A stretch of DNA of 64,000 bases, from positions 1 through 64,000 of the forward strand of contig NZ_LOHG01000016.1 in the NCBI RefSeq assembly GCF_022790535.1. The letters are read 5' to 3'. The DNA is from Pseudomonas maioricensis. GTDB taxonomy: Bacteria; Pseudomonadota; Gammaproteobacteria; Pseudomonadales; Pseudomonadaceae. This document shows, piece by piece, positions 50,832 to 60,016 of this stretch. The notes below the pieces were generated by a model. It was not told the origin of the DNA and ran no database searches. It saw nothing but the letters and a program-made list of their open reading frames with translations. The position numbers and the translations under genes are program-made. Each line of letters starts with the position of its first letter. Within the stretch, counting starts at the first letter, position 1.

Positions 50832-52802
50832 CTACAACCTGAAATGCCCAACCATCCCTTTCAGTTCGGTTCCCAGCGACGCCAGCTCAATACTCGACGT
50901 CGCATTGCCTTGCATGGCCACAGCGGACTGATCGGCGCTCGCGCGAATGCTGGTGACGCTGCGGTTGATCTCTTCAGCCACTGAAGTCTGCTCTTGTGCC
51001 GCGGCTGCGATTTGCTGATTCATTTGCTGAATCATCGACACTGCCGACGCAATGCTGCCCAGTGCACTTTCGGTTTGCAGCACATCGCTGACCGCAAGTT
51101 TGACCAGCTCACCGCTGCTCTGGATCTGCGCCACGGAGGCGGACGCACCATTGCGAAGACTGCTCACGAGACGTTCGATTTCTTCGGTGGATTGCTGAGT
51201 ACGTTTGGCCAGAGCCCGTACTTCATCGGCAACCACTGCAAAGCCTCTTCCCTGCTCACCCGCACGCGCAGCTTCGATGGCCGCGTTCAGTGCTAAAAGA
51301 TTGGTCTGTTCGGCCACGCTTTTGATCACCCCCAGCACTGTGCCAATGTTCTGGATTTCAGCACTGAGGTTTTCAATACTGCTGCTCGCTGATGCCGACG
51401 AACTGGCCAGTTGCTCGATACGCTGCAGGCTCTGGCGTACCACGGTCTGACCGCTGGTAACTTTATCGTCGGCACTCTGCGCAGCAAACGCCGCCTCCTC
51501 GGCATTACGGGCGACATCATGCACCGTTGCCGTCATTTGGTTCATGGCGGTCGCAACCTGGTCGGTCTCCTCCTGCTGACTACTGACTTCGCGATGGGTT
51601 TGCTCGGTCACGGCTGAAAGGGAATGCGCCGAGACGGCCAGTTGATGGATGCCTGCTTGCAGCCCCCTGACAATACCGCTCAAACCAGCGCCCATCTGCT
51701 GCATGGCGAGCATTAACTGGCCGATCTCATCCCGACGCTGCACATCAATGCCACCGCTCAGATCACCTGCAGCAATACGTTGAGCAATGGCAATCACACT
51801 TCGCAGTGGCCGAACAATCAGGCGGGTGATCAACAGCGAAGCAATGACTCCTACCAACAAAGCAACCACCGATGAACCGATAATCTGCAAGGTGTTGATG
51901 CCAAGCTGCGTCTGCATGGACTGATCTTCAGCAGCGTAGGCCTGTTTGACCTGCTCGACGACCTGCCTTGCATTGGCTGCCAACTGCAACGAGACCTGCG
52001 CCTCGCTGGCAAGCAGATCGGTGTACTCGTTGAGCTTTTCGGTGAAGTTGACGATATGCGTGCTGACCTCCCCCAACACCGTCAGGTACCCCTCATCCTT
52101 GACCACCCCTTTGAGTTCTTCAGCCAGGGCCTTGGCCTCATCGGCCTGTTCGATCCGGCCGGTTTTAACCTCGTCACCCGAGCCTGTCTTGCGACTCTTG
52201 TCGAGGCGCACACGGGCCTCATCCATGGCCTGCATCATCAATCTGGAAACCTGACTGACCTGGTTGGCCTGCTCAATGAACTCCGAGCCCTGCTCGCCCT
52301 TCGAGTCCTTGAGCCCATAGGCCCCGTCATCTGCCAGTCCGGCCTGCAGGACATCTAAATTGTTGGCAACGCTTGATACCGACCAACTGGCCATTTCCAG
52401 AGCAATATCCTTGCTCTGGCTGATATCGACAAATTGATCGAAGGTCTTGCGGTAGGCAACCAGCGTCTGCTGAACGTCGGTCATGCGCGACTCGCTGGCA
52501 GGGGACTGGCTTTTCAGTTGTTCGGCGAGTGCATTCAACTCATCGACGCCAGTGTGCAGTTGCTCAACCAACTTAGGGTCGCTATGCAACGCGTATTCCT
52601 GCTCAAGCAATCGAACCTTGAGCAGCCCGCTGTTCAGGGACGACATCTGCTTCAACCCATCGAAATGCACGCTGATACTTTTAAGCGACCAGACACCAAT
52701 GGCCGCCACCAACGCGGTCAGGAGCAAAACCAGCGTAAAACCAACGCCAAGTTTTTTCGCCATTCCGAGGTTGGCTACGCGAGCTTGCACGGCCGAAATC
52801 AT
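50832..52802 (-). CDS. Methyl-accepting chemotaxis protein with large helical sensor
   Basis: The 656-residue receptor has a first membrane helix (LGVGFTLVLLLTALVAAIGV), a periplasmic region of about 240 mostly helical residues, a second helix (IIGSSVVALLVGVIASLLI), a HAMP domain (RRDEIGQLMLAMQQMG) and the signalling tip (QTNLLALNAAIEAARAG). The long helical periplasmic region suggests the HBM type, as in McpS, though the ligand is unknown. I chose the ATG at 52802 because GGAG lies nine bases upstream. Confidence 0.87.
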   Translation of the reverse strand: MISAVQARVANLGMAKKLGVGFTLVLLLTALVAAIGVWSLKSISVHFDGLKQMSSLNSGLLKVRLLEQEYALHSDPKLVEQLHTGVDELNALAEQLKSQSPASESRMTDVQQTLVAYRKTFDQFVDISQSKDIALEMASWSVSSVANNLDVLQAGLADDGAYGLKDSKGEQGSEFIEQANQVSQVSRLMMQAMDEARVRLDKSRKTGSGDEVKTGRIEQADEAKALAEELKGVVKDEGYLTVLGEVSTHIVNFTEKLNEYTDLLASEAQVSLQLAANARQVVEQVKQAYAAEDQSMQTQLGINTLQIIGSSVVALLVGVIASLLITRLIVRPLRSVIAIAQRIAAGDLSGGIDVQRRDEIGQLMLAMQQMGAGLSGIVRGLQAGIHQLAVSAHSLSAVTEQTHREVSSQQEETDQVATAMNQMTATVHDVARNAEEAAFAAQSADDKVTSGQTVVRQSLQRIEQLASSSASASSSIENLSAEIQNIGTVLGVIKSVAEQTNLLALNAAIEAARAGEQGRGFAVVADEVRALAKRTQQSTEEIERLVSSLRNGASASVAQIQSSGELVKLAVSDVLQTESALGSIASAVSMIQQMNQQIAAAAQEQTSVAEEINRSVTSIRASADQSAVAMQGNATSSIELASLGTELKGMVGHFRL

Positions 52803-53112
52803 AGCGCTCATCTCCGTTCGATCACTCAAAGCGTGAAGGCCACTGAATCAGTACCTTTTCATCACGTCATTCAATAATCGTGCAGATTCGCAACGGCTTC
52901 AGGGATGTACAAGAGATTGACGCCGAGATAATGGCTAATAGCTATGCCGGAGTCGTTTTCAGGATGGATTCGGCACACGACGCTGACCACACCCAGTCCA
53001 CGACACTGAAATTTTCAGCTAAACCAGCTCGACTGCACTGCTCGAACGCCTGATAAAAGCCCGATTTGAAGCAATGACCAGGGTTCGAGCGCTGAACATG
53101 TGCAAGGCAGGT
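52803..53112. other. Interval upstream of chemoreceptor gene
   Basis: The 310 bases hold no accepted gene and no clear terminator or repeat. The promoter of the chemoreceptor gene should be in the left part. Short frames found here have no ribosome site. Confidence 0.5.
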
Positions 53113-54045
53113 TCAGCGAGTGGCAGCACCTACTTGCAAGGTACCGGCATCCGCATCAAGGGTGGCTTCAACGCCCAATGGTACTGCGTAATTGACGGCG
53201 TCATGACCGATGGAAAGGCCACCCAGTACAGGAATGCCCAGATCGCCAAGTCGTTCCATCAATACGCTTGAATGGGTGATCGAGCCTGTAGACCCCTTTG
53301 GCTCACTGAACTGACCTACAGCGATACCCGCCAGGCCCTCTAAAGCGCCGCTGTTAAGCAGGTGGGTAAGCAAGCGGTCGACGCGATAGGCCGCTTCGCT
53401 CACATCCTCGATCAACAGAATGGCGCCGTTCAGATCCGGCATGTAATCGGTGCCCACGCTGCTGCTCAGGATGCTCAGATTGCCGCCCAGCAATACGCCG
53501 CGGGCGCTGCCCCGGGTACGCACATCAAAAGTGGCTTCGGCTGGACTGGCTGTCACCAGAACCGGTTCGGTGCTCATGGTCGCGTGCCGCAGGCCACTGA
53601 CGAACACGCCTCCCCGCTCCAGCTGGCTGGCCACCGGGCCATGAATGGTTGCCAGTCGGGCATGCTCCCAGAGCGCCCCGTGAAAAGCCGTGATGTCGGA
53701 AAACCCGATTACCAGTTTTGGATCACGCCGCACTGCATCGAAGTCCAGATGCCTAACGATACGTTGTGCGCCATAGCCACCACGATTGCAGAATATTGCA
53801 CGAATTTCCGGGTCAGCCAGCGCTGCGTTGAAGTCAGCAAGCCGATGTTCATCTGTCCCGGCATAAAAGGAATGAGTGTCCAGTGCGTGAGGGTAGATTC
53901 GAGGTTTGAGCCCCCAACCTTTAAGAACCTCAACCGCACTTTCGACCTTCCCTGCCGCGACCGGACCAGCCGGTGAAACCAGAGCGACCGCATCTCCAGG
54001 GCGCAGGACGTTCGGGTAAAGGGTAGGCATACAGATGGAAGACAT
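53113..54045 (-). CDS. LD-carboxypeptidase (S66 family)
   Basis: The 310-residue protein has the S66 peptidase pattern: GDAVALVSPAGPV near the start, FCNRGGYGAQR, and VIGFSDITAF with the nucleophile Ser, then the C-terminal LIEDVSEAAYRVDRLL with the catalytic Glu and His region GHDAVNYAVPLG. LdcA of this family cleaves the L,D bond of the murein tetrapeptide in cell-wall recycling. No signal peptide is seen, so it acts in the cytosol. ATG 15 bases later is an alternative start. Confidence 0.9.
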   Translation of the reverse strand: MSSICMPTLYPNVLRPGDAVALVSPAGPVAAGKVESAVEVLKGWGLKPRIYPHALDTHSFYAGTDEHRLADFNAALADPEIRAIFCNRGGYGAQRIVRHLDFDAVRRDPKLVIGFSDITAFHGALWEHARLATIHGPVASQLERGGVFVSGLRHATMSTEPVLVTASPAEATFDVRTRGSARGVLLGGNLSILSSSVGTDYMPDLNGAILLIEDVSEAAYRVDRLLTHLLNSGALEGLAGIAVGQFSEPKGSTGSITHSSVLMERLGDLGIPVLGGLSIGHDAVNYAVPLGVEATLDADAGTLQVGAATR

Positions 54046-54230
54046 TACGGCAACTCAAGTTTCAGGCAATGCGAGTAATGTAGATCAGTCTGGGCTATTG
54101 ATCTACCTGCATAACTATTTACCCTGGAATATCGATCGTGTTGTCATCCCTCTGCACACCGGCGGTGGTGAGCCTCCCCTCAAGCTTTATTCAGCACTTA
54201 CCGCTCAAGCAGCTCATCCTGTATCGCCAA

Positions 54231-54725
54231 CTATCGCTTTATAACCTTAGTGCAGACTTCTGTGCCTCGCCCACCGGGTCCTTTCCCCTCTTTCGAAGTA
54301 CGCATGTAATCCGGCAGATAATAAGACTTGTGTAACGTTGTAATGTAATTTCCGCCTGAATCCTGATCATGGCTAATCAGTGCCAGACCGACGCCACGAT
54401 CCGTGGGTGCCTGTTTGCTGTCGTTGGCAAAATACATCGCCAGGGATTGACGCTGTGCTGCGGCATAGCCCGAGAACGTTGAGGCATGCCCATCGATATC
54501 GACGTCCAGCTTGAACTGATAAGCGCCAAAGCCCTGCTGAAAATGACTGGCCTGCTCGTCCAGCTTTAACGTCAAGGCGCCTTTAAAGGCGCCGTCATGG
54601 CTATCGAACCCTGTGCAGGTATAGTCACCGGAGATATGCAGAGGATCTGCAGGATTAGCGACTGCCTGAGCAGCGAACGAAACAGCCATGACCAGTGCGG
54701 CAAGAGAGCTTATTGTCTTCTTCAA
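54231..54725 (-). CDS. Exported hypothetical protein
   Basis: The 164-residue protein has a clear signal peptide (residues about 1-23, cleavage after AVA-NP). The mature part begins DPLHISGDYTCTGFD and has alternating polar and hydrophobic residues (ALTLKLDEQ, QFKLDVDIDGHAST) suggesting a beta-rich lipocalin-like or barrel fold. Two cysteines (CTGF and VCTKV) may form a disulfide. I do not recognise a family; it stands alone. Confidence 0.72.
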   Translation of the reverse strand: MKKTISSLAALVMAVSFAAQAVANPADPLHISGDYTCTGFDSHDGAFKGALTLKLDEQASHFQQGFGAYQFKLDVDIDGHASTFSGYAAAQRQSLAMYFANDSKQAPTDRGVGLALISHDQDSGGNYITTLHKSYYLPDYMRTSKEGKGPGGRGTEVCTKVIKR

Positions 54726-55048
54726 TGTATGACTCCATTTGAAATAGTGCGCCCCTCACTCGGGGAGCGGCACTTTTCCATAAATGAAGAGGTCACAACA
54801 CCCTGCAATACCACGCAAATCTTACTGCACATTTCTAAACGGCTATTTAGTCATACTTGCATACACACCCGTAAAAACTTACACATTAATCACACCGGAA
54901 TTACCTGCCACGCTTGAAAAAACGGAGCCTTTTATATAAGGCGCCTCATCATCGAACTGGATCGAATCGTATTCGCAAGCTGATCTTCACTTGCCGGGCA
55001 TCGACTCAGAGACTTCAATAAACGTTTAACCTCTCACAAGGAGCTGCC
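54726..55048. other. Gene-free interval
   Basis: The 323 bases between divergent genes contain no accepted gene. The sequence around 54820-54900 is AT-rich and probably holds promoters. No strong palindrome was seen. CAAGGAG immediately before 55049 is the ribosome site of the next gene. Confidence 0.5.
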
Positions 55049-56053
55049 ATGAGCACCCAGACTAACCGCCAATTCCTGCTAGCAAAACGCCCGGTCGGCG
55101 AGGCGAGCCGCGAAGACTTCACCTATCAGGAAGTACCGGTCGGCGAACTGAACAGTGGGCAGATTCTGGTCAGAAATCACTATCTGTCGCTGGACCCTGC
55201 AATGCGCGGCTGGATGAATGAAGGCAAGTCGTACATTGCTCCAGTCGGGTTGGGCGAAGTGATGCGGGCGCTGGGCGTGGGCGAAGTTGTTGGCTCGCAA
55301 AATGATCAGTTCGCCGTGGGTGATTTTGTCCAGGGTGCACTGGGTGTTCAGGATTACTTCCTGGGTGAGCCCAAAGGCTTCTACAAGGTAGACCCGAACC
55401 TTGCCCCGCTGCCCCGTTATCTCTCCGCTCTGGGCATGACCGGCATGACCGCCTATTTCGCCCTGCTGGATGTCGGCGCGCCGCAAAGTGGCGACACTGT
55501 AGTGATATCCGGTGCTGCGGGCGCAGTAGGCAGTGTGGCCGGGCAAATCGCCAAATTGAAAGGCTGCCGCGTCATCGGTATCGCGGGCGGGAAGCAGAAA
55601 TGTGAATCACTGATCAATGAACTGGGATTCGATGGGGTTATCGATTACAAGAGCGAAGATGTACTGGCAGGGTTGAAGCGTGAATGCCCCAATGGCGTGA
55701 GCGTTTACTTCGACAACGTGGGTGGCGACATCCTTGATGCGGTGCTCAGCCGCCTGGCACCCAAGGCGCGGGTCGTGATCTGTGGCGCAATCAGCCAGTA
55801 CAACAACACATCGCCGGTCAAGGGACCCAGCAATTACCTGTCGCTACTGGTCAACAGGGCTCGCATGGAGGGCTTCGTGGTCATGGATTACGCGAGCAAG
55901 TTCGCCGCTGCAGGCCAGGAGATGGCCGGATGGATGGCCCAGGGCAAACTCAAGAGTCGTGAAGACATCGTTGACGGACTGGAAACCTTCCCCGAAACAT
56001 TGCAGAGGCTGTTCAAGGGGGAGAATTTCGGGAAGTTGGTGTTGAAGGTTTAG
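55049..56053 (+). CDS. NADP-dependent oxidoreductase (curA/prostaglandin reductase-like)
   Basis: The 334-residue protein is a zinc-independent medium-chain reductase: NHYLSLDPAMRGWMNEGKSY in the catalytic domain, and VISGAAGAVGSVAGQIAKLK then VIGIAGG for NADPH binding, with YFDNVGGD. The family reduces alpha,beta-unsaturated ketones; the E. coli member is curA. AAGGAG lies seven bases before the ATG. A REP pair follows the gene. Confidence 0.9.
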   Translation: MSTQTNRQFLLAKRPVGEASREDFTYQEVPVGELNSGQILVRNHYLSLDPAMRGWMNEGKSYIAPVGLGEVMRALGVGEVVGSQNDQFAVGDFVQGALGVQDYFLGEPKGFYKVDPNLAPLPRYLSALGMTGMTAYFALLDVGAPQSGDTVVISGAAGAVGSVAGQIAKLKGCRVIGIAGGKQKCESLINELGFDGVIDYKSEDVLAGLKRECPNGVSVYFDNVGGDILDAVLSRLAPKARVVICGAISQYNNTSPVKGPSNYLSLLVNRARMEGFVVMDYASKFAAAGQEMAGWMAQGKLKSREDIVDGLETFPETLQRLFKGENFGKLVLKV

Positions 56054-56088
56054 TCTTGGAGTAAGCAACTCGTTGCCATAACTCAATC

Positions 56089-56160
56089 TGTAGGAGCTGC
56101 CGGAGGCTGCGAAAGCATTCTGCCTGACTCACCGCATCGCAGCCTTCGGCAGCTCCTACA
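56089..56160. repeat. REP-like inverted pair
   Basis: TGTAGGAGCTGCCGGAGGCTGCGA and its reverse complement variant at the right end form an inverted pair of the 30274-30344 subtype, between the convergent reductase and metallopeptidase genes. Confidence 0.9.
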
Positions 56161-56183
56161 GATCTGCGTGATGGAGCAAGTCC

Positions 56184-57350
56184 CTACTGCGCCTGCAATA
56201 CTTCATCCGCTTTGCCACCTGCATCCTGGATCACCAAGTGAATGAAATGCAGTTTGGTGATCACCGCAGGGGGCAGAATGAACGGGTAGAAGTCCGGCTG
56301 GCCCATGCTGCGTGACAGTTCGTTCAGCATGCCCGCCAATTCGATCCAGGCGTTGACGAACGACAGGAAGGCCGGTCCGCCGGGGTGCTGAGGGTCGTAG
56401 AGTGTCTCCAGCGGAAACGGCTGATAATCCAGGTCCATATCGCGGGCGCTCATGCCAAAACCCAGTGCCGTATCGACCGCATCCATCATGTGCAGGTAAT
56501 GTGCCCAGGTTTCAGCCCAGTCTTCCCACGGATGCATGGTGGCATAGGCACTGACGAAATTTTGCTGCCAGTCGGCAGGCGCTCCGTGCTGATAGTGATG
56601 ATCCAGCGCTTCGGCATAGCTGGCGCGTTCATCGCCGAACAGGTTGCGATACCCATCCTGCCACCACGTATTCGCGATCAAGCGATCCCAATAGTAGTGC
56701 CCTACTTCATGGCGGAAATGCCCAAGCAGGGTTCGATACGGCTCGTGCATTTGCACACGAATTTTCTCGCGATGGGCGTCGTCCGCCTCTTTGATATCCA
56801 GGGTGATCAGGCCATTGGCGTGGCCCGTGGTAGGCGCCTTGCCTTCCAGATCGATACCCAGAAATTCAAAGGCCAGTCCACGCTCTTCATCCTGGGTCTT
56901 GGGAACGACTTTCAGTCCGAGAGAGATCAACTGCGCAACCAGTCGGCGCTTGGCCGTTTCTACCTTGCACCAACGCTCGCCGTTTTCCGGGATCGACAAA
57001 TCTGGAATGGTTCGGTTGAGGCTACAGGCGATGCAGAATTCGCCGCTATCGTACGCAGGAAACAGCCAGTTGCAGGCAGCAGGGGTATCGAGGTTGGCGC
57101 AACGCCGATACAGCCCGGCTCCGGGTTCGTCACTCAACCGCCAGGTGTCTTGATCGGGACCGGGTTCAAGGGCAGCAATTCGCCCCTGCTCCGGAAGGTA
57201 ACCCAGCGCAGCCGAGCAGGCCAGGCACCGGGTATTGGGAAAGAATACTGACTGACCACACTGACATTGCCAGACCTTGCTATTACGCCGGGTTTCGCCA
57301 ACGAAGGGTGCAGCAATGCGAGAACTGAGCTGTTCGAAAAACCGGTACAT
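56184..57350 (-). CDS. Zinc-binding metallopeptidase family protein
   Basis: The 388-residue protein has a N-terminal Zn ribbon (CQCGQSVFFPNTRCLAC), a second cysteine set in CIACSLNRTIPD, and a zincin-type motif HEVGH in FRHEVGHYYWD with an Asp/Glu-rich helix following. This matches the COG4307 family of putative zinc-binding peptidases with unknown substrates. The ATG at 57350 has AGGAG upstream, so it is preferred over 57374. The gene precedes ligA-zipA-smc in the reverse direction but is separated by a REP. Confidence 0.83.
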   Translation of the reverse strand: MYRFFEQLSSRIAAPFVGETRRNSKVWQCQCGQSVFFPNTRCLACSAALGYLPEQGRIAALEPGPDQDTWRLSDEPGAGLYRRCANLDTPAACNWLFPAYDSGEFCIACSLNRTIPDLSIPENGERWCKVETAKRRLVAQLISLGLKVVPKTQDEERGLAFEFLGIDLEGKAPTTGHANGLITLDIKEADDAHREKIRVQMHEPYRTLLGHFRHEVGHYYWDRLIANTWWQDGYRNLFGDERASYAEALDHHYQHGAPADWQQNFVSAYATMHPWEDWAETWAHYLHMMDAVDTALGFGMSARDMDLDYQPFPLETLYDPQHPGGPAFLSFVNAWIELAGMLNELSRSMGQPDFYPFILPPAVITKLHFIHLVIQDAGGKADEVLQAQ

Positions 57351-57432
57351 GGCGATCTCCTGGTGGGCCAGCATGCACTAGATCATCGCCGGTTGCCGTC
57401 GTTCCGTTGCACCTGATGAAGCACAAGACCCG

Positions 57433-57516
57433 GTAGGAGCGAATTCATTCGCGAGGCGGTTTGTCAGAGGCGGGCATCTTTCAGGCTGACCGCCTCGCCA
57501 ATAAGTTGGCTCCTAC
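57433..57516. repeat. REP-like inverted pair
   Basis: GTAGGAGCGAATTCATTCGCGAGGCGGT and the reverse ACCGCCTCGCCAATAAGTTGGCTCCTAC form a palindromic pair between the ligA stop and the metallopeptidase start. Confidence 0.82.
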
Positions 57517-57523
57517 GTAAAGG

Positions 57524-59887
57524 TCATTCCGCATTAATGCCATGCTTGGTCAAGAAAGCCACGAACGCCTCCTCATCCAGCACTTTCAAACCCAGCTCGT
57601 TGGCTTTGGTCAGCTTTGACCCTGCCCCCGGCCCGGCGACCACAGTGTGAGTTTTCGCCGATACCGAACCCGACACCCTGGCGCCCAGGCTTTCCAGCTT
57701 TTCCTTGGCGACATCGCGGCTCATCAGTTCAAGAGAACCGGTCAGGACCCAGGTCTGACCGGTCAATGGCAAGCCTTCGACGACTTTTTTCTCGCTCTGC
57801 CAGTGCATGCCGAAGTCTTTCAACTGGGCTTCGATGGCCATTCCACGCTCGGCGTTCTCCGGTTTATCGAAGAACTCACGCACCGCCCTGGCCTGTTTCT
57901 CCGGCAAGGCCTGGCGCATGTCCAGCCAGTCGGCCTTGATGATGCCTTCCAGCGAGCCGAACTTGTCAGCGAGCTTCTGCGCGGCGCCGGGGCCCACCGA
58001 CGGGATGTTCAGTTTGTCGATCATCCCGCCCAGCGTTGCGCTGGCAGCGAATTCAGCACCGAGCCCGCCCTCATCCTGCAACTGCAGGCCGCGCTCGCCC
58101 AGGAGCGCGTCAATGACGTTCTGGTTATGCTCATCTTCGAAAAAGCTGTGAATTTCGTGAGCCACTTCCAGGCCCACATCCGGCAGATAGGTCAGCACCT
58201 CAGGCAAGGCCTGTTTGACCCGTTCCAGCGACGCCAGCGAGCGGGCCAGGACCTTAGCGGTCTCCTCGCCCACATCGGGAATACCCAGCGCATAGATGAA
58301 ACGTGCCAGTGTCGGTTGCTTGCTGTCTTCAATCGCTTTGAGAAGTTTTTTGCTGGAGATTTCCGCAAAGCCTTCCAGATCGACGATTTGCTCGAACGTC
58401 AGTGCGTACAGATCGGCTGGCGAACCGATCAGTTTTTCGTCCACCAATTGCTCGATAGTTTTATCGCCCAGACCTTCGATATCCATCGCCCGCCGAGAGA
58501 CGTAATGGATGATCGCCTGCTTGAGTTGCGCGCCGCAGGCCAGTCGCCCGACGCAACGATACACCGCACCTTCGCTGACGGTTTCCTTGCCCTTGCTGCG
58601 CTTGATCAGCTGCGTGCGCTCGACATGAGAACCGCACACCGGGCAGGTTTGCGGGATTTCCACAGCCCGCGCGTCTTCGGGTCGACGCTCCAGCACCACC
58701 TGAACGACTTGCGGGATCACATCACCTGCGCGACGGATGATCACGGTATCGCCGATCATCAGCCCCAGACGTGCCACTTCGTCCATGTTGTGCAGCGTGG
58801 CGTTGGCAACCGTCACACCTGCTACCTTGACGGGCTTGAGCCGTGCGACCGGAGTAACGGCCCCGGTACGCCCCACTTGAAACTCGACGTCGAGCAATTC
58901 CGTGAGCTCTTCCATCGCCGGGAATTTATGAGCAATGGCCCAACGCGGCTCCCTGGCACGGAAACCCAGTTCGCGCTGTGAAGCCAGATCGTTGACCTTG
59001 AAAACCACACCGTCGATTTCGTAGCTGAGGCCCAAACGCCGCTCGCCAATATCGTGGTAATACGCCAGGCATTCGTCGATGCCGTTCGCCAGTTTCAGCT
59101 CTCGGCTGACCGGCATGCCCCATTCCTTGAGCTGGTTCAGGTTGCCGATATGGGTGTCTGAAATTTCCGAAGACACTTGGCCCAGACCATACGCACAGAA
59201 TTCCAGCGGACGATTGGCAGTAATCTTCGAGTCCAGTTGGCGCAGGCTACCTGCCGCTGCGTTCCGGGGGTTGGCGAAGGTCTTGCCGCCGACTTGCGCC
59301 TGACTCGCATTAAGGCGCTCGAAGCCCGCCTTGGACATGAACACCTCCCCACGTACTTCCAGCACGTCAGGCCAGCCCGTACCGTGCAGCTTCAGCGGTA
59401 TGTTGCGCACGGTGCGCACATTGATGCTGATGTCTTCGCCGGTAGTACCGTCACCACGTGTGGCACCACGCACCAGCGCACCGTCGCGATACAGCAGGCT
59501 GACCGCCAGACCGTCGAGCTTCGGCTCGCAGCTGTACTGCACGTTCGCGCCGTTACCGAAAAGATCGCCGACAGGCAGATCCAGCCCTTCCGTTACGCGG
59601 CGGTCAAACTCACGCATGTCGACTTCTTCGAAGGCGTTGCCCAGGCTGAGCATCGGCACTTCATGGCGTACTTGTGTAAACGCCGACAGTGCCGCGCTAC
59701 CAACCCGCTGAGTAGGCGAATCCGGCGTCACGAGGTGTGGATTTTCTGCTTCAAGGGCTTTGAGTTCATGGAACAGCCGGTCGTACTCGGCATCCGGAAT
59801 GCTGGGCTCGTCGAGAACGTGATAGCGGTAGTTGTGCTGATCCAACTCGGCGCGCAATTCAAGGATTCGGGTTTCGGCGGCTTTCAT
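57524..59887 (-). CDS. ligA: NAD-dependent DNA ligase
   Basis: The 787-residue ligase has all domains: N-terminal Ia region (ELDQHNYRYHVLDEPSIPD), the adenylation site KLDGLAVSLLYRDG with the catalytic Lys, OB-fold (QVGRTGAVTPVARLKPV), the four-Cys Zn finger (CPVCGSHV ... YRCVGRLACG), helix-hairpin-helix repeats, and a C-terminal BRCT domain (LTGSLELMSRDVAKEKLESL). It seals nicks in replication. It follows zipA, and a hairpin with T-run lies between the two. Confidence 0.97.
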   Translation of the reverse strand: MKAAETRILELRAELDQHNYRYHVLDEPSIPDAEYDRLFHELKALEAENPHLVTPDSPTQRVGSAALSAFTQVRHEVPMLSLGNAFEEVDMREFDRRVTEGLDLPVGDLFGNGANVQYSCEPKLDGLAVSLLYRDGALVRGATRGDGTTGEDISINVRTVRNIPLKLHGTGWPDVLEVRGEVFMSKAGFERLNASQAQVGGKTFANPRNAAAGSLRQLDSKITANRPLEFCAYGLGQVSSEISDTHIGNLNQLKEWGMPVSRELKLANGIDECLAYYHDIGERRLGLSYEIDGVVFKVNDLASQRELGFRAREPRWAIAHKFPAMEELTELLDVEFQVGRTGAVTPVARLKPVKVAGVTVANATLHNMDEVARLGLMIGDTVIIRRAGDVIPQVVQVVLERRPEDARAVEIPQTCPVCGSHVERTQLIKRSKGKETVSEGAVYRCVGRLACGAQLKQAIIHYVSRRAMDIEGLGDKTIEQLVDEKLIGSPADLYALTFEQIVDLEGFAEISSKKLLKAIEDSKQPTLARFIYALGIPDVGEETAKVLARSLASLERVKQALPEVLTYLPDVGLEVAHEIHSFFEDEHNQNVIDALLGERGLQLQDEGGLGAEFAASATLGGMIDKLNIPSVGPGAAQKLADKFGSLEGIIKADWLDMRQALPEKQARAVREFFDKPENAERGMAIEAQLKDFGMHWQSEKKVVEGLPLTGQTWVLTGSLELMSRDVAKEKLESLGARVSGSVSAKTHTVVAGPGAGSKLTKANELGLKVLDEEAFVAFLTKHGINAE

Positions 59888-59899
59888 GCGGTGTTCTCT

Positions 59900-59930
59900 T
59901 CAAAAGCAAAAGAGCAGCCTAGGCTGCTCC
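59900..59930 (-). terminator. Terminator-like hairpin between zipA and ligA
   Basis: GAGCAGCC and GGCTGCTC (59912-59929) are perfect arms around TA; on the minus strand TTTTGCTTTTG follows. It is within the leader of ligA, so it could reduce read-through from zipA or act as an attenuator. Confidence 0.6.
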
Positions 59931-59960
59931 GGTGTTAATGCGTTTTGGGACCTGCGGCCC

Positions 59961-59986
59961 TTCGCAGCCTTCGGCAGCTCCTACAG
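59961..59986. repeat. Single REP half
   Basis: TTCGCAGCCTTCGGCAGCTCCTACAG is one arm of the subtype at 30274-30344, without its partner nearby. Confidence 0.7.
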
Positions 59987-60016
59987 TATTACGGAGCCGA
60001 CAAAGAATGCGTTTTA

